Part shown: piece by piece, positions 7,560 to 16,787 of the stretch
How the letters are laid out: every line of letters begins with the position of its first letter
Numbering within the stretch: position 1 is the first letter of the stretch
Assembly (NCBI GenBank): GCA_934292805.1
Contig: CAKQXQ010000005.1
Span: 18,602-82,601 of the forward strand
Direction: 5' to 3'
Source: an uncultured Roseburia sp.
GTDB taxonomy: Bacteria; Bacillota; Clostridia; Lachnospirales; Lachnospiraceae
DNA length: 64,000 nucleotides
Notes under the pieces: generated by a model
The model's database searches: none
The model's input: only the letters and a program-made list of their open reading frames with translations
What the model was told of the DNA's origin: nothing
Position numbers and translations under genes: made by a program

Positions 7560-8362
7560 GGTTTTAACTCCTTTTCCGTTTTTTTGTTCCATAACAGATG
7601 AAAGAAACTCCTGTGCTCCTGCAAAAAGTCCGGAATAGGAATTGTATCTCCAAGGATGCGTCTGCAGATGTTGGCATAACACATTGCACTGACACCCTTC
7701 TGCCCTGCCATGCTCTCGCCGCGATTTTGCGAAATACAGATATTGTCATCTTCAATTACCACACCTATCAGCTCTGTATGTAAGAGATCACAGATATCAT
7801 TGATCTGCAGCATTTCACCGGATTTCACCAGATCTTTGCGGAACATATTGATCAGAATATAGGGTGTGATACTCTTTTGCCTGTGCAGAAGGCGGAGTAC
7901 GCAGTCAGCATCATGGATGGATGCAATCTGTGGAGTGGTAACAACAATAGCCTTATCAGCAGCACAGACAGCCAGATCAAATCCACTGCCAATCCCTGCC
8001 GGACTGTCGATCAAAATATAGTCGTAGGAATCCCGAAGATCATCTAACAGATGTCTCATTGCTGTTACGGATACTGGCTGTTTCTCACGGATACAGGCAG
8101 AGGGGATAACAGAAAGGTTCGGATATCTGCGGTCACGCACAATTGCCTGTCTGACCCTGCATCTGCCGGACAGAACGTCTACAAGATTGTACACGATCCT
8201 GTTTTCAAGTCCCATAACTACATCAAGGTTTCTAAGTCCGATATCTGTATCGATCAAAAGAACTTTTTTCTCTGCAAGTGAAAGTCCAACTCCGACGTTA
8301 GCAGTTGTTGTTGTCTTGCCAACGCCGCCTTTTCCTGAAGTGAAAGTAATAACTTCACTCAT
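7556..8362 (-). CDS. minD: septum site-determining ATPase MinD
   Basis: 268 aa. Deviant Walker A KGGVGKTTTT at residues 11-20, then DTDIGLRNLDVVMG (about 38-51) and DSPAGI near 120, all MinD hallmarks. The C-terminus has a membrane-binding amphipathic stretch (FFHLLWNKK about 254-262) as in other MinD proteins. MinD normally recruits MinC to block Z-ring assembly away from midcell. Here no minC is present: the gene upstream is PBP2, 21 nt away, and minE follows directly. Strong start signal: AAGGAGGTCTTACTTC before the ATG. Confidence 0.95.
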   Translation of the reverse strand: MSEVITFTSGKGGVGKTTTTANVGVGLSLAEKKVLLIDTDIGLRNLDVVMGLENRIVYNLVDVLSGRCRVRQAIVRDRRYPNLSVIPSACIREKQPVSVTAMRHLLDDLRDSYDYILIDSPAGIGSGFDLAVCAADKAIVVTTPQIASIHDADCVLRLLHRQKSITPYILINMFRKDLVKSGEMLQINDICDLLHTELIGVVIEDDNICISQNRGESMAGQKGVSAMCYANICRRILGDTIPIPDFLQEHRSFFHLLWNKKTEKELKP

Positions 8363-8383
8363 GAAGTAAGACCTCCTTCCGGA

Positions 8384-11227
8384 TTAATCGTTAAAACTGT
8401 TCGATGATTCGCCAACATTTGCAGCCTGTCCATTTAAAAGATCCTCGGAATCCTCGACATTGAAGTAATATGCAAATACATTTTTTGCATATTCTGCCGC
8501 ATTGTGTGATGTATAACCAAATGCAATCCTTGTAGCAATAGAGATCTGTGGATCATTATAAGGTGCGTAACCTACAAATAAAGCGTGGTTAGGACGTTTT
8601 GGGTTTTGCTGGGCTGTACCGGTTTTTCCTGCTACCTCAACAGGAAAATCATTAAATGTAGAAAGATTCTCTACTACCATCCGCATACCGGAATGAATAG
8701 CATCCCATCCGGAGGTATCCAGTGCTGTTACGGTGTTACGTACCTTTGGTTCATAGCTTTCAAGGATATTTCCGTCAGAATCACAGACTTTGCTCAATAA
8801 GGTGTACTGATAAACTGTTCCGTTATTTGCGATTGCAGTTACATATCTTCCAAGCTGGATTGTAGCATAGTTATTGTTACTTTGTCCGATTGCAGCCATA
8901 ACAGGGAATTCAGTAGCGATTTTTGGTGAATTCTCCTCAATCTCAACTCCTGTTGTGCTATCAAGACCAAGTTCAGAAGCGTATTCTGTAATCTTTGCAA
9001 TACCGGTGGCATCATCATAATTCGTTGTGTAATTATTTGTGCTCAGCCTGTATCCAACATCATAGAAGAAATAGTTACAGGAATCCCGCAACGCTTCGGA
9101 AACATTGATCAGCCCATGTGTATATCCATGATTCAAAGCCCAGCATCGTGGATGGTTGCTGACATTTTCATAGATACCTTTATCCATGATCTGAGTATTT
9201 GGAGTGATCACACCGGTTGAAAGTCCGGCTACAGAGGATACCATTTTAAAAGTTGATCCCGGAGCTGTTTTTTCCTGTGTAGCATAGTTATACAGTGGTT
9301 TTGAAAGATCAGAATTTAAACTTGCAAAATATGCCGCATCTACTGTATTAGCCAGGCGGTTATTGTCATAGCCAGGATAGCTTACCAGTGCAAGCAGTTC
9401 TCCGGTCTTTGTATCCGTGATCACACAGGAACCGGAGCAAGGATCAAGTGCCAGCTGTGCAGGTGTGATCTCAAGATTTTTGATTTTTTCTTTGAGAAAA
9501 CCTGCTGCTCCGACAGCACCTGAGTTTAAAGACTGTATCTCTTCTGCATCATAGGATAACACACCCTGATCGAAAAGTATCAGACAAAGCTGTTTTCCTG
9601 ATATAGAACCGGAATTGATCAGGTATTCATAAATAATCTTTGAAAAACCCTTTTCTGTAGCAATATCATCCATAATATAATTGCACAGTGAATCGAAAAT
9701 TTCTGTCGAATCCGAGTACTTCTCATCCAGTGTGAATTGTGTAATATCGATCCAGTTCATAGCGATCGCATGATTTATGTATTCAGCAGCACTGATCGTA
9801 CCGGCCTGCCAGCTCTGGTAAACAGAGTCTGTTTTATCGATAGACTTATCCAGAAGGACATTGTTTTCTTTTAACTGGCTGATAATATAGGTAAAATAGT
9901 CCTGTGACTCGGTGTCAAGTGAACCAAATGCAGTGGGGGTTGGACCGGTCAGTTCGCTTTTTATAGAAGAAAAAACAGACTGTTGTCTGGATTCAAAAAT
10001 CTGATAGACAGCACTTTCATTTTCAGAAGCATCTGCATCTGTAAAATGGCCAATATCGATGATATTGTTATTGATCAATGCAAAGTAAACATCTGTGATC
10101 GGAATCCGCATTTCTGATCCGGCATTTTCAATATTGGAATACACAATGCCGGCGATCTCCTGTTCAAGCAGGTCATAAGCGGCAATCTGCAGATTCTTGT
10201 CAATGGAAAGATAGACATCATTACCGGCCGCAGGTTCCTTACGGTCGATCACTTCAATTGCCTTTCCAAGATGGTCAACATATAGCTTTTCGTATCCTTT
10301 TGAACCTTGCAGGGCAGTATCCATAACCTGCTCGATGCCGGCTTTGCCGACAACATCGTTTAAGCTGTAGTTGTCATTCTCTTCTGAGAGACTTTCAAAT
10401 TCTTCATTCGAAATCTTTCCGGTATAACCGAGGATGGAAGCAAAATATTCTGGGTAATCGTACTTCCGGACCGTGTCATCTATGACTTCGACACCCTGCA
10501 GGGAAGATGCGTTTTCACTGACATATGCTACAGATTCCTCGGATACATCTGCTGCGATCGTTGTTGAAATATATTTCTGATAACTGTTTTCAGACATTGC
10601 GTACCGAAGAACTGCAATCTTATACGCCATGGCTTCCTCGTAATCAGAGCTGATCCGGAAGCGTGAGGTTTTAAAATACTGCATGACCTGCTCCGCTGTT
10701 GCTTCTGCCTGATTAAAACCGAGTGTTTTGTCATATTTTAAATCAGAGTAAGAAGACTGGCCGAAAGCATCTGCAAGAAAACGTTTGAGTGCTGTTCCTG
10801 ACACAGTAAAAGAATAGTTATCGTTCTCATCCAGTGTGATCTTAAAGTTATTAACGATATTGTCACCATTCTTTTCGAGTACTTCGATGATCTGTGCAAG
10901 TTCCGCATTCAGTAAGCGGTCTCTTTCTTTTGTGGAATCATAGGAACCGTTATCCTCAATCGTAATAGAATATGCCAGCTCGTTGTAGGCCAGCACTTCA
11001 CCGTTCCGGTCCAGGATACGGCCTCTGGTACTGTTTAAAGTCCGTTCTTTTACAATCTTTAGCGTGTAGTTGTCCTGGTATTTCTCTCCTTTTACAATCT
11101 GAAGCTGAAACATGCGGACGACAAGAATAGAAAATAAAAGAGTCATGACGGTTCCGGCGACCAGCAGTCGTGATTTAATGATAAATTGAAAAAACTCTTT
11201 AATATTTTTAAACAAATTTTGCTGCAC
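8384..11227 (-). CDS. mrdA: penicillin-binding protein 2 (elongation transpeptidase) with large insertion
   Basis: 947 aa, against about 600-720 for typical PBP2. One N-terminal transmembrane helix (about 20-42), a dimerisation domain (STRGRILDRNGEVLAYN near 66-82), and a C-terminal transpeptidase domain with STFK at 658-661, SCN at 716-718 and KTG at 868-870. Between the end of the usual pedestal (LQIAAYDLLEQEI near 347) and the start of the catalytic domain (SCVITDTKTGELLALVS near 600) there is about 235 residues of extra, acidic, helical sequence. It overlaps mreD by 20 nt and is expected to work with RodA in the elongasome. Active-site residues all look intact. Confidence 0.93.
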   Translation of the reverse strand: MQQNLFKNIKEFFQFIIKSRLLVAGTVMTLLFSILVVRMFQLQIVKGEKYQDNYTLKIVKERTLNSTRGRILDRNGEVLAYNELAYSITIEDNGSYDSTKERDRLLNAELAQIIEVLEKNGDNIVNNFKITLDENDNYSFTVSGTALKRFLADAFGQSSYSDLKYDKTLGFNQAEATAEQVMQYFKTSRFRISSDYEEAMAYKIAVLRYAMSENSYQKYISTTIAADVSEESVAYVSENASSLQGVEVIDDTVRKYDYPEYFASILGYTGKISNEEFESLSEENDNYSLNDVVGKAGIEQVMDTALQGSKGYEKLYVDHLGKAIEVIDRKEPAAGNDVYLSIDKNLQIAAYDLLEQEIAGIVYSNIENAGSEMRIPITDVYFALINNNIIDIGHFTDADASENESAVYQIFESRQQSVFSSIKSELTGPTPTAFGSLDTESQDYFTYIISQLKENNVLLDKSIDKTDSVYQSWQAGTISAAEYINHAIAMNWIDITQFTLDEKYSDSTEIFDSLCNYIMDDIATEKGFSKIIYEYLINSGSISGKQLCLILFDQGVLSYDAEEIQSLNSGAVGAAGFLKEKIKNLEITPAQLALDPCSGSCVITDTKTGELLALVSYPGYDNNRLANTVDAAYFASLNSDLSKPLYNYATQEKTAPGSTFKMVSSVAGLSTGVITPNTQIMDKGIYENVSNHPRCWALNHGYTHGLINVSEALRDSCNYFFYDVGYRLSTNNYTTNYDDATGIAKITEYASELGLDSTTGVEIEENSPKIATEFPVMAAIGQSNNNYATIQLGRYVTAIANNGTVYQYTLLSKVCDSDGNILESYEPKVRNTVTALDTSGWDAIHSGMRMVVENLSTFNDFPVEVAGKTGTAQQNPKRPNHALFVGYAPYNDPQISIATRIAFGYTSHNAAEYAKNVFAYYFNVEDSEDLLNGQAANVGESSNSFND

Positions 11228-11726
11228 TCCTTTTTTCTATAGCCTCAAGTTTCTGGTTAATCTTCAGTATAATAAAATACAGAAAAATTGTAACAAGCAT
11301 AGTATAGACCAGCTCCGGTATTATAATGTGGAACAGGAAATATACGAACTGGAATTTTCCCCTGAAAAAAAACAGGAAAAAATAAATCAGTAAATTACAG
11401 CCAAAATCACTGAATGCAATTAACAGCATCGGAAGTTTAATGTCTTCCGGATAAAATAATTTTCGGAAAAATCCGTTCAGATAACCAACATACATATATA
11501 GAAGAGCATAAAATCCAAGGATGCTTCCTATAAAAACATCTAAAAGAAGCCCCGTGAAAAATCCAATCCACATTCCTTCCTTTTTGCCACGCATGAAGCC
11601 AAATGCTGATACAACAACGATCATCAGATTTGGTGATATGGATGCAAAGGAAAGTTTGCGAAATAAGGTGCTCTGCAGCAGATAACAGACAGCAATGATA
11701 ATAAAGACAGTAATTTTTCTTCTCAT
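11208..11726 (-). CDS. mreD: rod shape-determining protein MreD
   Basis: 172 aa, about five transmembrane helices and little else, as expected for MreD, the membrane partner that links MreC with RodA/PBP2. Family features: SPNLMIVVVSAFGFMRGKKEGMW near 32-54 and GLLLDVF near 60. It lies 13 nt after mreC and overlaps the PBP2 start by 20 nt. Confidence 0.93.
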   Translation of the reverse strand: MRRKITVFIIIAVCYLLQSTLFRKLSFASISPNLMIVVVSAFGFMRGKKEGMWIGFFTGLLLDVFIGSILGFYALLYMYVGYLNGFFRKLFYPEDIKLPMLLIAFSDFGCNLLIYFFLFFFRGKFQFVYFLFHIIIPELVYTMLVTIFLYFIILKINQKLEAIEKRSAAKFV

Positions 11727-11739
11727 AAAATCCTCCTGC

Positions 11740-12597
11740 CTAGTTTGGAATGGTCTGTTTCTTGTTCAATATCACCAGCACTTCCTCAAGATGTTCAAAA
11801 TCAACTGCAGGTGTGATCGTTCCGGATTTTGTCAGATTGTTGGAATCTGTTTCGACGGAACTGATGTATCCGATCAGAATCCCCTGCTGATAATTATAGG
11901 ACACTGCTGAAGTTACAACGGGATCATTGACGGAAACCTTATCTTCTTTATCATTCAGGTTATTAAACTCTATAACCATATCTTCATTCATCTTCTGGAG
12001 ACTCCCGGAAACAATCAGATTATCAGAAGTTGTAGTGACCATTCCGCTTACTTTGCTTGTGTCATTGATAATGGATGTGACTTTGGCATAATTCGGACCG
12101 ACATCTGTAACAATGCCGACAAGACCACTGCCTGCGATCACATTCATATCTGCTTCTATCCCATCATTACTTCCTTTATCAATTGTAAAGGTATTAAACC
12201 AGTTTCCACTGTTCTTTCCGATGACATTTGCTGCAATTTTTTCGTAACTTGGGTATTTTTGATCGAGATCATATAATTCCCGCAGATTTTCAAGCTCATA
12301 TTGTTCAAGCTTTACGTTGTTTAGTTCTGTAGTCAGCTGATCCACCTGGCTTTGTAACTGTTCGTTTTCAGCCATGACATCACTTAAATTTTTGAGATGA
12401 TCCGCTTTGTCTAAAAACCAGCTTCCAACTTTGTTAATTCCTTCCTGCATAGGAACAAAAACATAACCGGCTGCCGCATTTAATGGGCCACCGGATATAT
12501 TTAAGGTAAAACTGAGTAACATAATGATAATGCAGAGACCTGTCATAAGAAGCAACAGGTATCTGGCAGGAAGAATAAACTTTGATTTACGTCTCAT
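11740..12597 (-). CDS. mreC: rod shape-determining protein MreC
   Basis: 285 aa from the ATG at 12595-12597, which has AGGA five bases upstream; an ATG 12 bases earlier has no ribosome site. One N-terminal transmembrane helix (about 10-32), a coiled coil (about 60-105, ENEQLQSQVDQL), then the beta-barrel MreC domain (NVIGKNSGNWFNTFTIDKGSNDGIE near 125 and VVTSAVSYNYQQGILIGYIS near 222). MreC is the extracytoplasmic scaffold that activates PBP2/RodA. Standard length and position. Confidence 0.94.
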   Translation of the reverse strand: MRRKSKFILPARYLLLLMTGLCIIIMLLSFTLNISGGPLNAAAGYVFVPMQEGINKVGSWFLDKADHLKNLSDVMAENEQLQSQVDQLTTELNNVKLEQYELENLRELYDLDQKYPSYEKIAANVIGKNSGNWFNTFTIDKGSNDGIEADMNVIAGSGLVGIVTDVGPNYAKVTSIINDTSKVSGMVTTTSDNLIVSGSLQKMNEDMVIEFNNLNDKEDKVSVNDPVVTSAVSYNYQQGILIGYISSVETDSNNLTKSGTITPAVDFEHLEEVLVILNKKQTIPN

Positions 12598-12656
12598 GCT
12601 ATTCCTCATTTTCTAAAAAAATTAGTGTAACCGACTGTAATAAGTACGGCATATAG

Positions 12657-13673
12657 TTATCTTAAAATTTTGCTTTTCATACTGAAAGCGAGATGCTTGT
12701 ACTTCTGGTCACTGACGATCTTAACCAGTCCTCTTGCAACACATTCTTCAGGATCCTCACAGGTGTTGATCTCGATTCCTGTGATTTCCCTGAACAACTG
12801 ATTCAGGTTATGTATCTGTGAGCTGCCACCGGTAATATAGATTCCGGAATGGATGATGTCCTTGGCAAGCTCTGGTGGAGTTTTCTCAAGAATCATTTTA
12901 ATTGAGTTGCAGATCGTATTCAGATTGTCTTTGATTGCTTCATATACAACTTCTCCGGTAATCTCCATTTCAATCGGGAGACCGCTTACAACATCTCTTC
13001 CAACGATCACCATTGTATCTGTGTTGCCAGGAATACCGGAACCAAGTGTTTCCTTTAAAGACTGTGCTGTTTTCTGACCAATGACAAGATTGTACTTGCG
13101 TTTTACGTAAGTGATGATAGATTCATCTATACGGTTTCCTCCGAAGTGCAGCAGGTCACTTAAGACGAGGCCGCCGAGTGAGATCACTGAGATTTCAGTT
13201 GTATCAGCACCGATATCAACGACCATAATACCGGTAGGTTCGTTAACATCCAGTCCGAGACCGACTGCGTCTGCAATTGGCTTCTCACAAAGGAGAACAC
13301 TCTTTGGTTTCAGGCGGCTTTTATAAAACAATTCAAAGAAGGCACGCTTTTCAACATCTGTGATGTCCGTTGGAACGGCAACTATAAATTCAGCACCACG
13401 GATCTTACCTTTCATATGTTCTTCAAGGTAAAGTTGGATCATGGACTGCAGATTATTAAAATCTGCTATAACACCGCTTATAACAGGAAAGGTGACCTGT
13501 ATTGTTTCCGGAGCCTTTTCATACATGGCATAGGCACTGTCGCCATATGCATAAATCCGGTCTTTGTTGACCAGAGCGATCGTATTCTTTTCATTTAATA
13601 TTTTATTGGCGGACTTGCAATAGATTTTCATGTTGCAGGTTCCAAGATCAATTCCATATACATTGCTGTTCAT
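12657..13673 (-). CDS. mreB: rod shape-determining actin homologue MreB
   Basis: 338 aa from the ATG at 13671-13673 (AGGGAG six bases upstream); the frame is open further up but overlaps radC. Actin-fold ATPase motifs: phosphate 1 GIDLGTCN near residue 7, connect 1/phosphate 2 VVDIGADTTEISVIS near 152, and adenosine motif GIYITGGSSQ near 286. It forms membrane-bound filaments that guide lateral wall synthesis. Order radC-mreB-mreC-mreD matches Bacillus and Clostridia. It is somewhat divergent from Bacillus MreB (for example GTCNMKIY rather than GTANTLIY), so an Mbl-like paralogue is possible. Confidence 0.93.
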   Translation of the reverse strand: MNSNVYGIDLGTCNMKIYCKSANKILNEKNTIALVNKDRIYAYGDSAYAMYEKAPETIQVTFPVISGVIADFNNLQSMIQLYLEEHMKGKIRGAEFIVAVPTDITDVEKRAFFELFYKSRLKPKSVLLCEKPIADAVGLGLDVNEPTGIMVVDIGADTTEISVISLGGLVLSDLLHFGGNRIDESIITYVKRKYNLVIGQKTAQSLKETLGSGIPGNTDTMVIVGRDVVSGLPIEMEITGEVVYEAIKDNLNTICNSIKMILEKTPPELAKDIIHSGIYITGGSSQIHNLNQLFREITGIEINTCEDPEECVARGLVKIVSDQKYKHLAFSMKSKILR

Positions 13674-13716
13674 ATCATTCTCCCTTGTGTTTACAGACAA
13701 GCTTTTTGTCTTTCCT

Positions 13717-14412
13717 TTATGATGTAAGGTATCCGGCTTCGCGATAACTGTAATAAGTGCGGTCACCGATGATAATATGATCTGAGAGACGGATGCCTAA
13801 CAGTTTGCCGGCTTCCTCAATTCTGGATGTGACAAGATTATCCTCCTGGGATGGTACTGCTCTTCCACTCGGATGATTGTGCAGCATTACGATATGCACT
13901 GCTTTCTTTTCGAGAGCCCGGATAAAAATCTCCCGGGGAGGCACAATTGATGAGGTTACACTTCCGGTTGTGATCACAGCATCCCCAAGCCATTTGCATT
14001 TGTTGTCAAACATGCATACAAGAAGCTTTTCCTGCTGTTCGTGCCGGAGCTGCTCCATATAGTATCTGGCTATGGTAGAAGCGTTGGTCATGGAAATTCC
14101 CTCAAAGTGCTTCGTTGCAGAGATTCTGGCAGACAGTTCTGCGATACACTTTAACTGCATGGCTATCACATTGCCGATTCCGCGGATCTCTTTCATCTCA
14201 TCAAAAGACAGTTCATAAAGATTCATAAGATTCCTGTCCTTCCTGGTAAGAAAACTCCGTGCAATGTCAACCGCAGACATTCTGCTGCTGCCGGATTTGA
14301 TGATGATCGCAAGCAGTTCTGCATCACTTAAAGCAGTAGGTCCGTATTTCCAGAATTTTTCATAAGGTCTTTCGGATTCCGGTAATTCTTTTGTAGTAAC
14401 TGAGTCTTTCAT
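13717..14412 (-). CDS. radC: RadC-family JAB/MPN domain protein
   Basis: 231 aa. N-terminal helix-hairpin-helix-like region (ELLAIIIKSG near 32 and EIRGIGNVIA near 75) and a C-terminal JAB metalloprotease-like fold with the JAMM residues H178, H180, S188 and D191 in MLHNHPSGRAVPSQED. The old DNA-repair role is not supported in most species and the true function is unclear. First gene of the mre operon, as in Bacillus subtilis. Confidence 0.93.
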   Translation of the reverse strand: MKDSVTTKELPESERPYEKFWKYGPTALSDAELLAIIIKSGSSRMSAVDIARSFLTRKDRNLMNLYELSFDEMKEIRGIGNVIAMQLKCIAELSARISATKHFEGISMTNASTIARYYMEQLRHEQQEKLLVCMFDNKCKWLGDAVITTGSVTSSIVPPREIFIRALEKKAVHIVMLHNHPSGRAVPSQEDNLVTSRIEEAGKLLGIRLSDHIIIGDRTYYSYREAGYLTS

Positions 14413-14475
14413 AACAATCCTTCCACTCTCCCTGAAAGTATGATCATGTTAACTCAAAATAATTTCCTATTAATT

Positions 14476-15774
14476 TTAGCATAACAAATCTGTATTAACA
14501 AGATTTCGTTCCTTAAGTTTTTGTAAAGACATCAAAATTCCAAGTTTGGCATGATACCATGTAAGACCACCCTGGAAATAGACTGCATAAGGCGGCTTGA
14601 TAGGTCCGTCCGCACTCAGTTCGATGGAGGATCCCTGTACAAAAGCACCTGCGGCCATGATAACATCGCTGTCGTAACCAGGCATTGCCCATGGTTCCGG
14701 GGTAACATAACTGTCAACCGGAGCTGCTGCCTGAATTCCTTCACAGAATGCAACCATAGCATCCGGATTCTGGAAGGTTACAGCCTGGATAATGTCATGA
14801 CGGCTCTCTGTTCCGTCAGGAATCACAGAAAAACCAAGCTTTTCATAAATGTTTGCAGCAAAAATTGCACCCTTTAACGCTCCACTTACTACAGTCGGTG
14901 CAAGAAAGAATCCCTGATAGAAGGACTGGATAACACCCAAAGAAGCACCGACTTCTTTTCCGAGTCCCGGAGAAGTAAGACGATATGCCGCATTTTCAAC
15001 ACATTCCTTCTTTCCGACAATATATCCTCCGATCGGTGCAAGTCCGCCTCCCGGATTCTTGATCAGGGAACCGACGATCATGTCAGCACCAACTTCTAAC
15101 GGTTCTTTTTCTTCAACAAATTCTCCATAACAGTTATCTACCATGCAGATCACGTCCGGCTTGATCCCTTTAATGAAAGAAATGAGTTCGCCGATACGGC
15201 TGACAGAAAGTGTTGGTCTTGTCGCATATCCCTTGGAACGCTGGATCGTTACAAGTCTGGTACGGTCATTGATTGCCTTGCGGATGTTCTCATAATCAAA
15301 ACTTCCGTCAGCAAGCAGATCCACCTGACTGTAGGTGACACCATATTCTGCCAGAGAGCCCTTGGATGGACGGATCCCGATCACCTCTTCTAGTGTATCG
15401 TATGGTTTTCCAACAGGGGATAAAAGCTCATCTCCTGGTCGCAGGTTTGACATTAATGCCAGTGCAAGAGCATGTGTACCACAGGTGATCTGTGGTCTTA
15501 CAAGAGCATCTTCGCCTTTAAAACAGGAAGCATATACTTTTTCAAGGGTATCTCTTCCGAGATCATTGTAGCCATATCCGGAGCTTATATTGAAGCATTC
15601 TGCACTGACACGGTTATCCTGCATAGCCTTTATTACTTTCATCTGATTAAATTCTGCCCTCGCATCAATCTCGTCAAAACGTTCCTTTAAAGAAGCTTCG
15701 ATTTTTTCTCCGAATTCATATACTTCTCTGGAAATACCGAGATTTCTATATTGTTCCTCTAAAAAATGATTCAT
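14476..15774 (-). CDS. YnbB-type PLP-dependent C-S lyase (aluminium resistance/methionine gamma-lyase family)
   Basis: 432 aa fold-type I PLP enzyme. Seen: RPQITCGTHALALALMSNLRPGDELLSPVG near 95-123 (PLP phosphate cup), VCMVDNCYGEF near 210 (Asp that binds the pyridine nitrogen) and the lysine in GSLIKNPGGGLAPIGGYIVG near 238. Family members are annotated as cystathionine beta-lyase-like proteins involved in aluminium resistance; true substrate unknown. It is the standard neighbour downstream of miaA in Firmicutes (mutS-mutL-miaA-ynbB), here 15 nt after miaA. Confidence 0.9.
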   Translation of the reverse strand: MNHFLEEQYRNLGISREVYEFGEKIEASLKERFDEIDARAEFNQMKVIKAMQDNRVSAECFNISSGYGYNDLGRDTLEKVYASCFKGEDALVRPQITCGTHALALALMSNLRPGDELLSPVGKPYDTLEEVIGIRPSKGSLAEYGVTYSQVDLLADGSFDYENIRKAINDRTRLVTIQRSKGYATRPTLSVSRIGELISFIKGIKPDVICMVDNCYGEFVEEKEPLEVGADMIVGSLIKNPGGGLAPIGGYIVGKKECVENAAYRLTSPGLGKEVGASLGVIQSFYQGFFLAPTVVSGALKGAIFAANIYEKLGFSVIPDGTESRHDIIQAVTFQNPDAMVAFCEGIQAAAPVDSYVTPEPWAMPGYDSDVIMAAGAFVQGSSIELSADGPIKPPYAVYFQGGLTWYHAKLGILMSLQKLKERNLVNTDLLC

Positions 15775-15789
15775 TACGTTGTTCCTCTC

Positions 15790-16785
15790 TTATTCTGTTT
15801 TTCCGGGAATGAAATTTTCACCGGCTGATAAAATCTTCTTTTCTCTGAGGATATCAGTCATATCCAGTAAGATTTTATCATCCTCATAATTATATTTTTG
15901 TTTGTCGAGCCAGATCACGTCCCGCTCTCTGCGGAACCATGTCAGCTGACGTTTGGCGAAATGCCTTGTTTCGCGCTTAATAATATAGACAGCTTCTTCT
16001 AAAGTCATTTTTCCATCGAGATGATCGAGGATCTCTTTGTATCCGAGTCCCTGCATGGAAACCATATCCCGGTGAAAGCCCATTTCCTTTAATTTTAAAA
16101 CTTCATCTACAAGACCCTGTTCTATCATAAGATCGACCCGCTTGTCAATGTTTTGGTAAAGATGTGCACGGTCATCGGTCAGTACAAAATATGCAAAATT
16201 ATAAGGAGATTCTTTCTGACGCTCTGATTCATTGTGTTCTGAAATCTTTTTGCCGGACAAATGATAGAATTCCAAAGCACGGATGACACGTTTGATATTG
16301 TTCGCATGGATCGCATCAGCAGATGCAGGGTCGACTTCGCGAAGCATATTATGAAGGTAAGCAGCCCCCTTTTCATCTGCAAGGTGTTCCAATTCCTGGC
16401 GATATGCTTCATCGCATTCCTGATCTGTAAAATCAATATTATATAACAGAGCCTGGATATAAAATCCGGTTCCACCAACGATAATGGGGATTTTTCCTTC
16501 GCTGTATATTTCATTTAAATATTCTTTTGCCTTTTCTGCAAATTTTACGACATGAAATTCTTCATCCGGTTCAAATTCATCGATCAGATAATGACGGATC
16601 CCATGCATTTCATCCGGCATGATCTTTGCAGAACCAATATCCATATGCCGGTATACCTGCATGGAATCAGCGGAAATGATCGCACCGTTTATCTGTTTGG
16701 CGAGCTTGATGGAAAGGGATGTCTTTCCGACTGCTGTCGGACCGGTCAGTATGACCATTGGTTTTTTCTCTGATAAATTATTCAT
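15790..16785 (-). CDS. miaA: tRNA dimethylallyltransferase
   Basis: 331 aa. Transfers dimethylallyl to N6 of A37 in tRNAs that read UNN codons. P-loop GPTAVGKTSLS at 15-25, SADSMQVYRHMDIGSAK near 40-56, VGGTGFYIQALL near 104-115 and the C-terminal ETRHFAKRQLTWFRR region near 272-286 are all characteristic. It begins 2 nt after the mutL stop, so coupled translation is likely. Confidence 0.96.
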   Translation of the reverse strand: MNNLSEKKPMVILTGPTAVGKTSLSIKLAKQINGAIISADSMQVYRHMDIGSAKIMPDEMHGIRHYLIDEFEPDEEFHVVKFAEKAKEYLNEIYSEGKIPIIVGGTGFYIQALLYNIDFTDQECDEAYRQELEHLADEKGAAYLHNMLREVDPASADAIHANNIKRVIRALEFYHLSGKKISEHNESERQKESPYNFAYFVLTDDRAHLYQNIDKRVDLMIEQGLVDEVLKLKEMGFHRDMVSMQGLGYKEILDHLDGKMTLEEAVYIIKRETRHFAKRQLTWFRRERDVIWLDKQKYNYEDDKILLDMTDILREKKILSAGENFIPGKTE

Positions 16786-16787
16786 AA

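Noticed and set aside
7560..7682. Longer MinE with an upstream start
   Set aside because: The extension overlaps minD, has no ribosome site and does not supply a membrane-targeting helix; the ATG at 7559 has a strong site.
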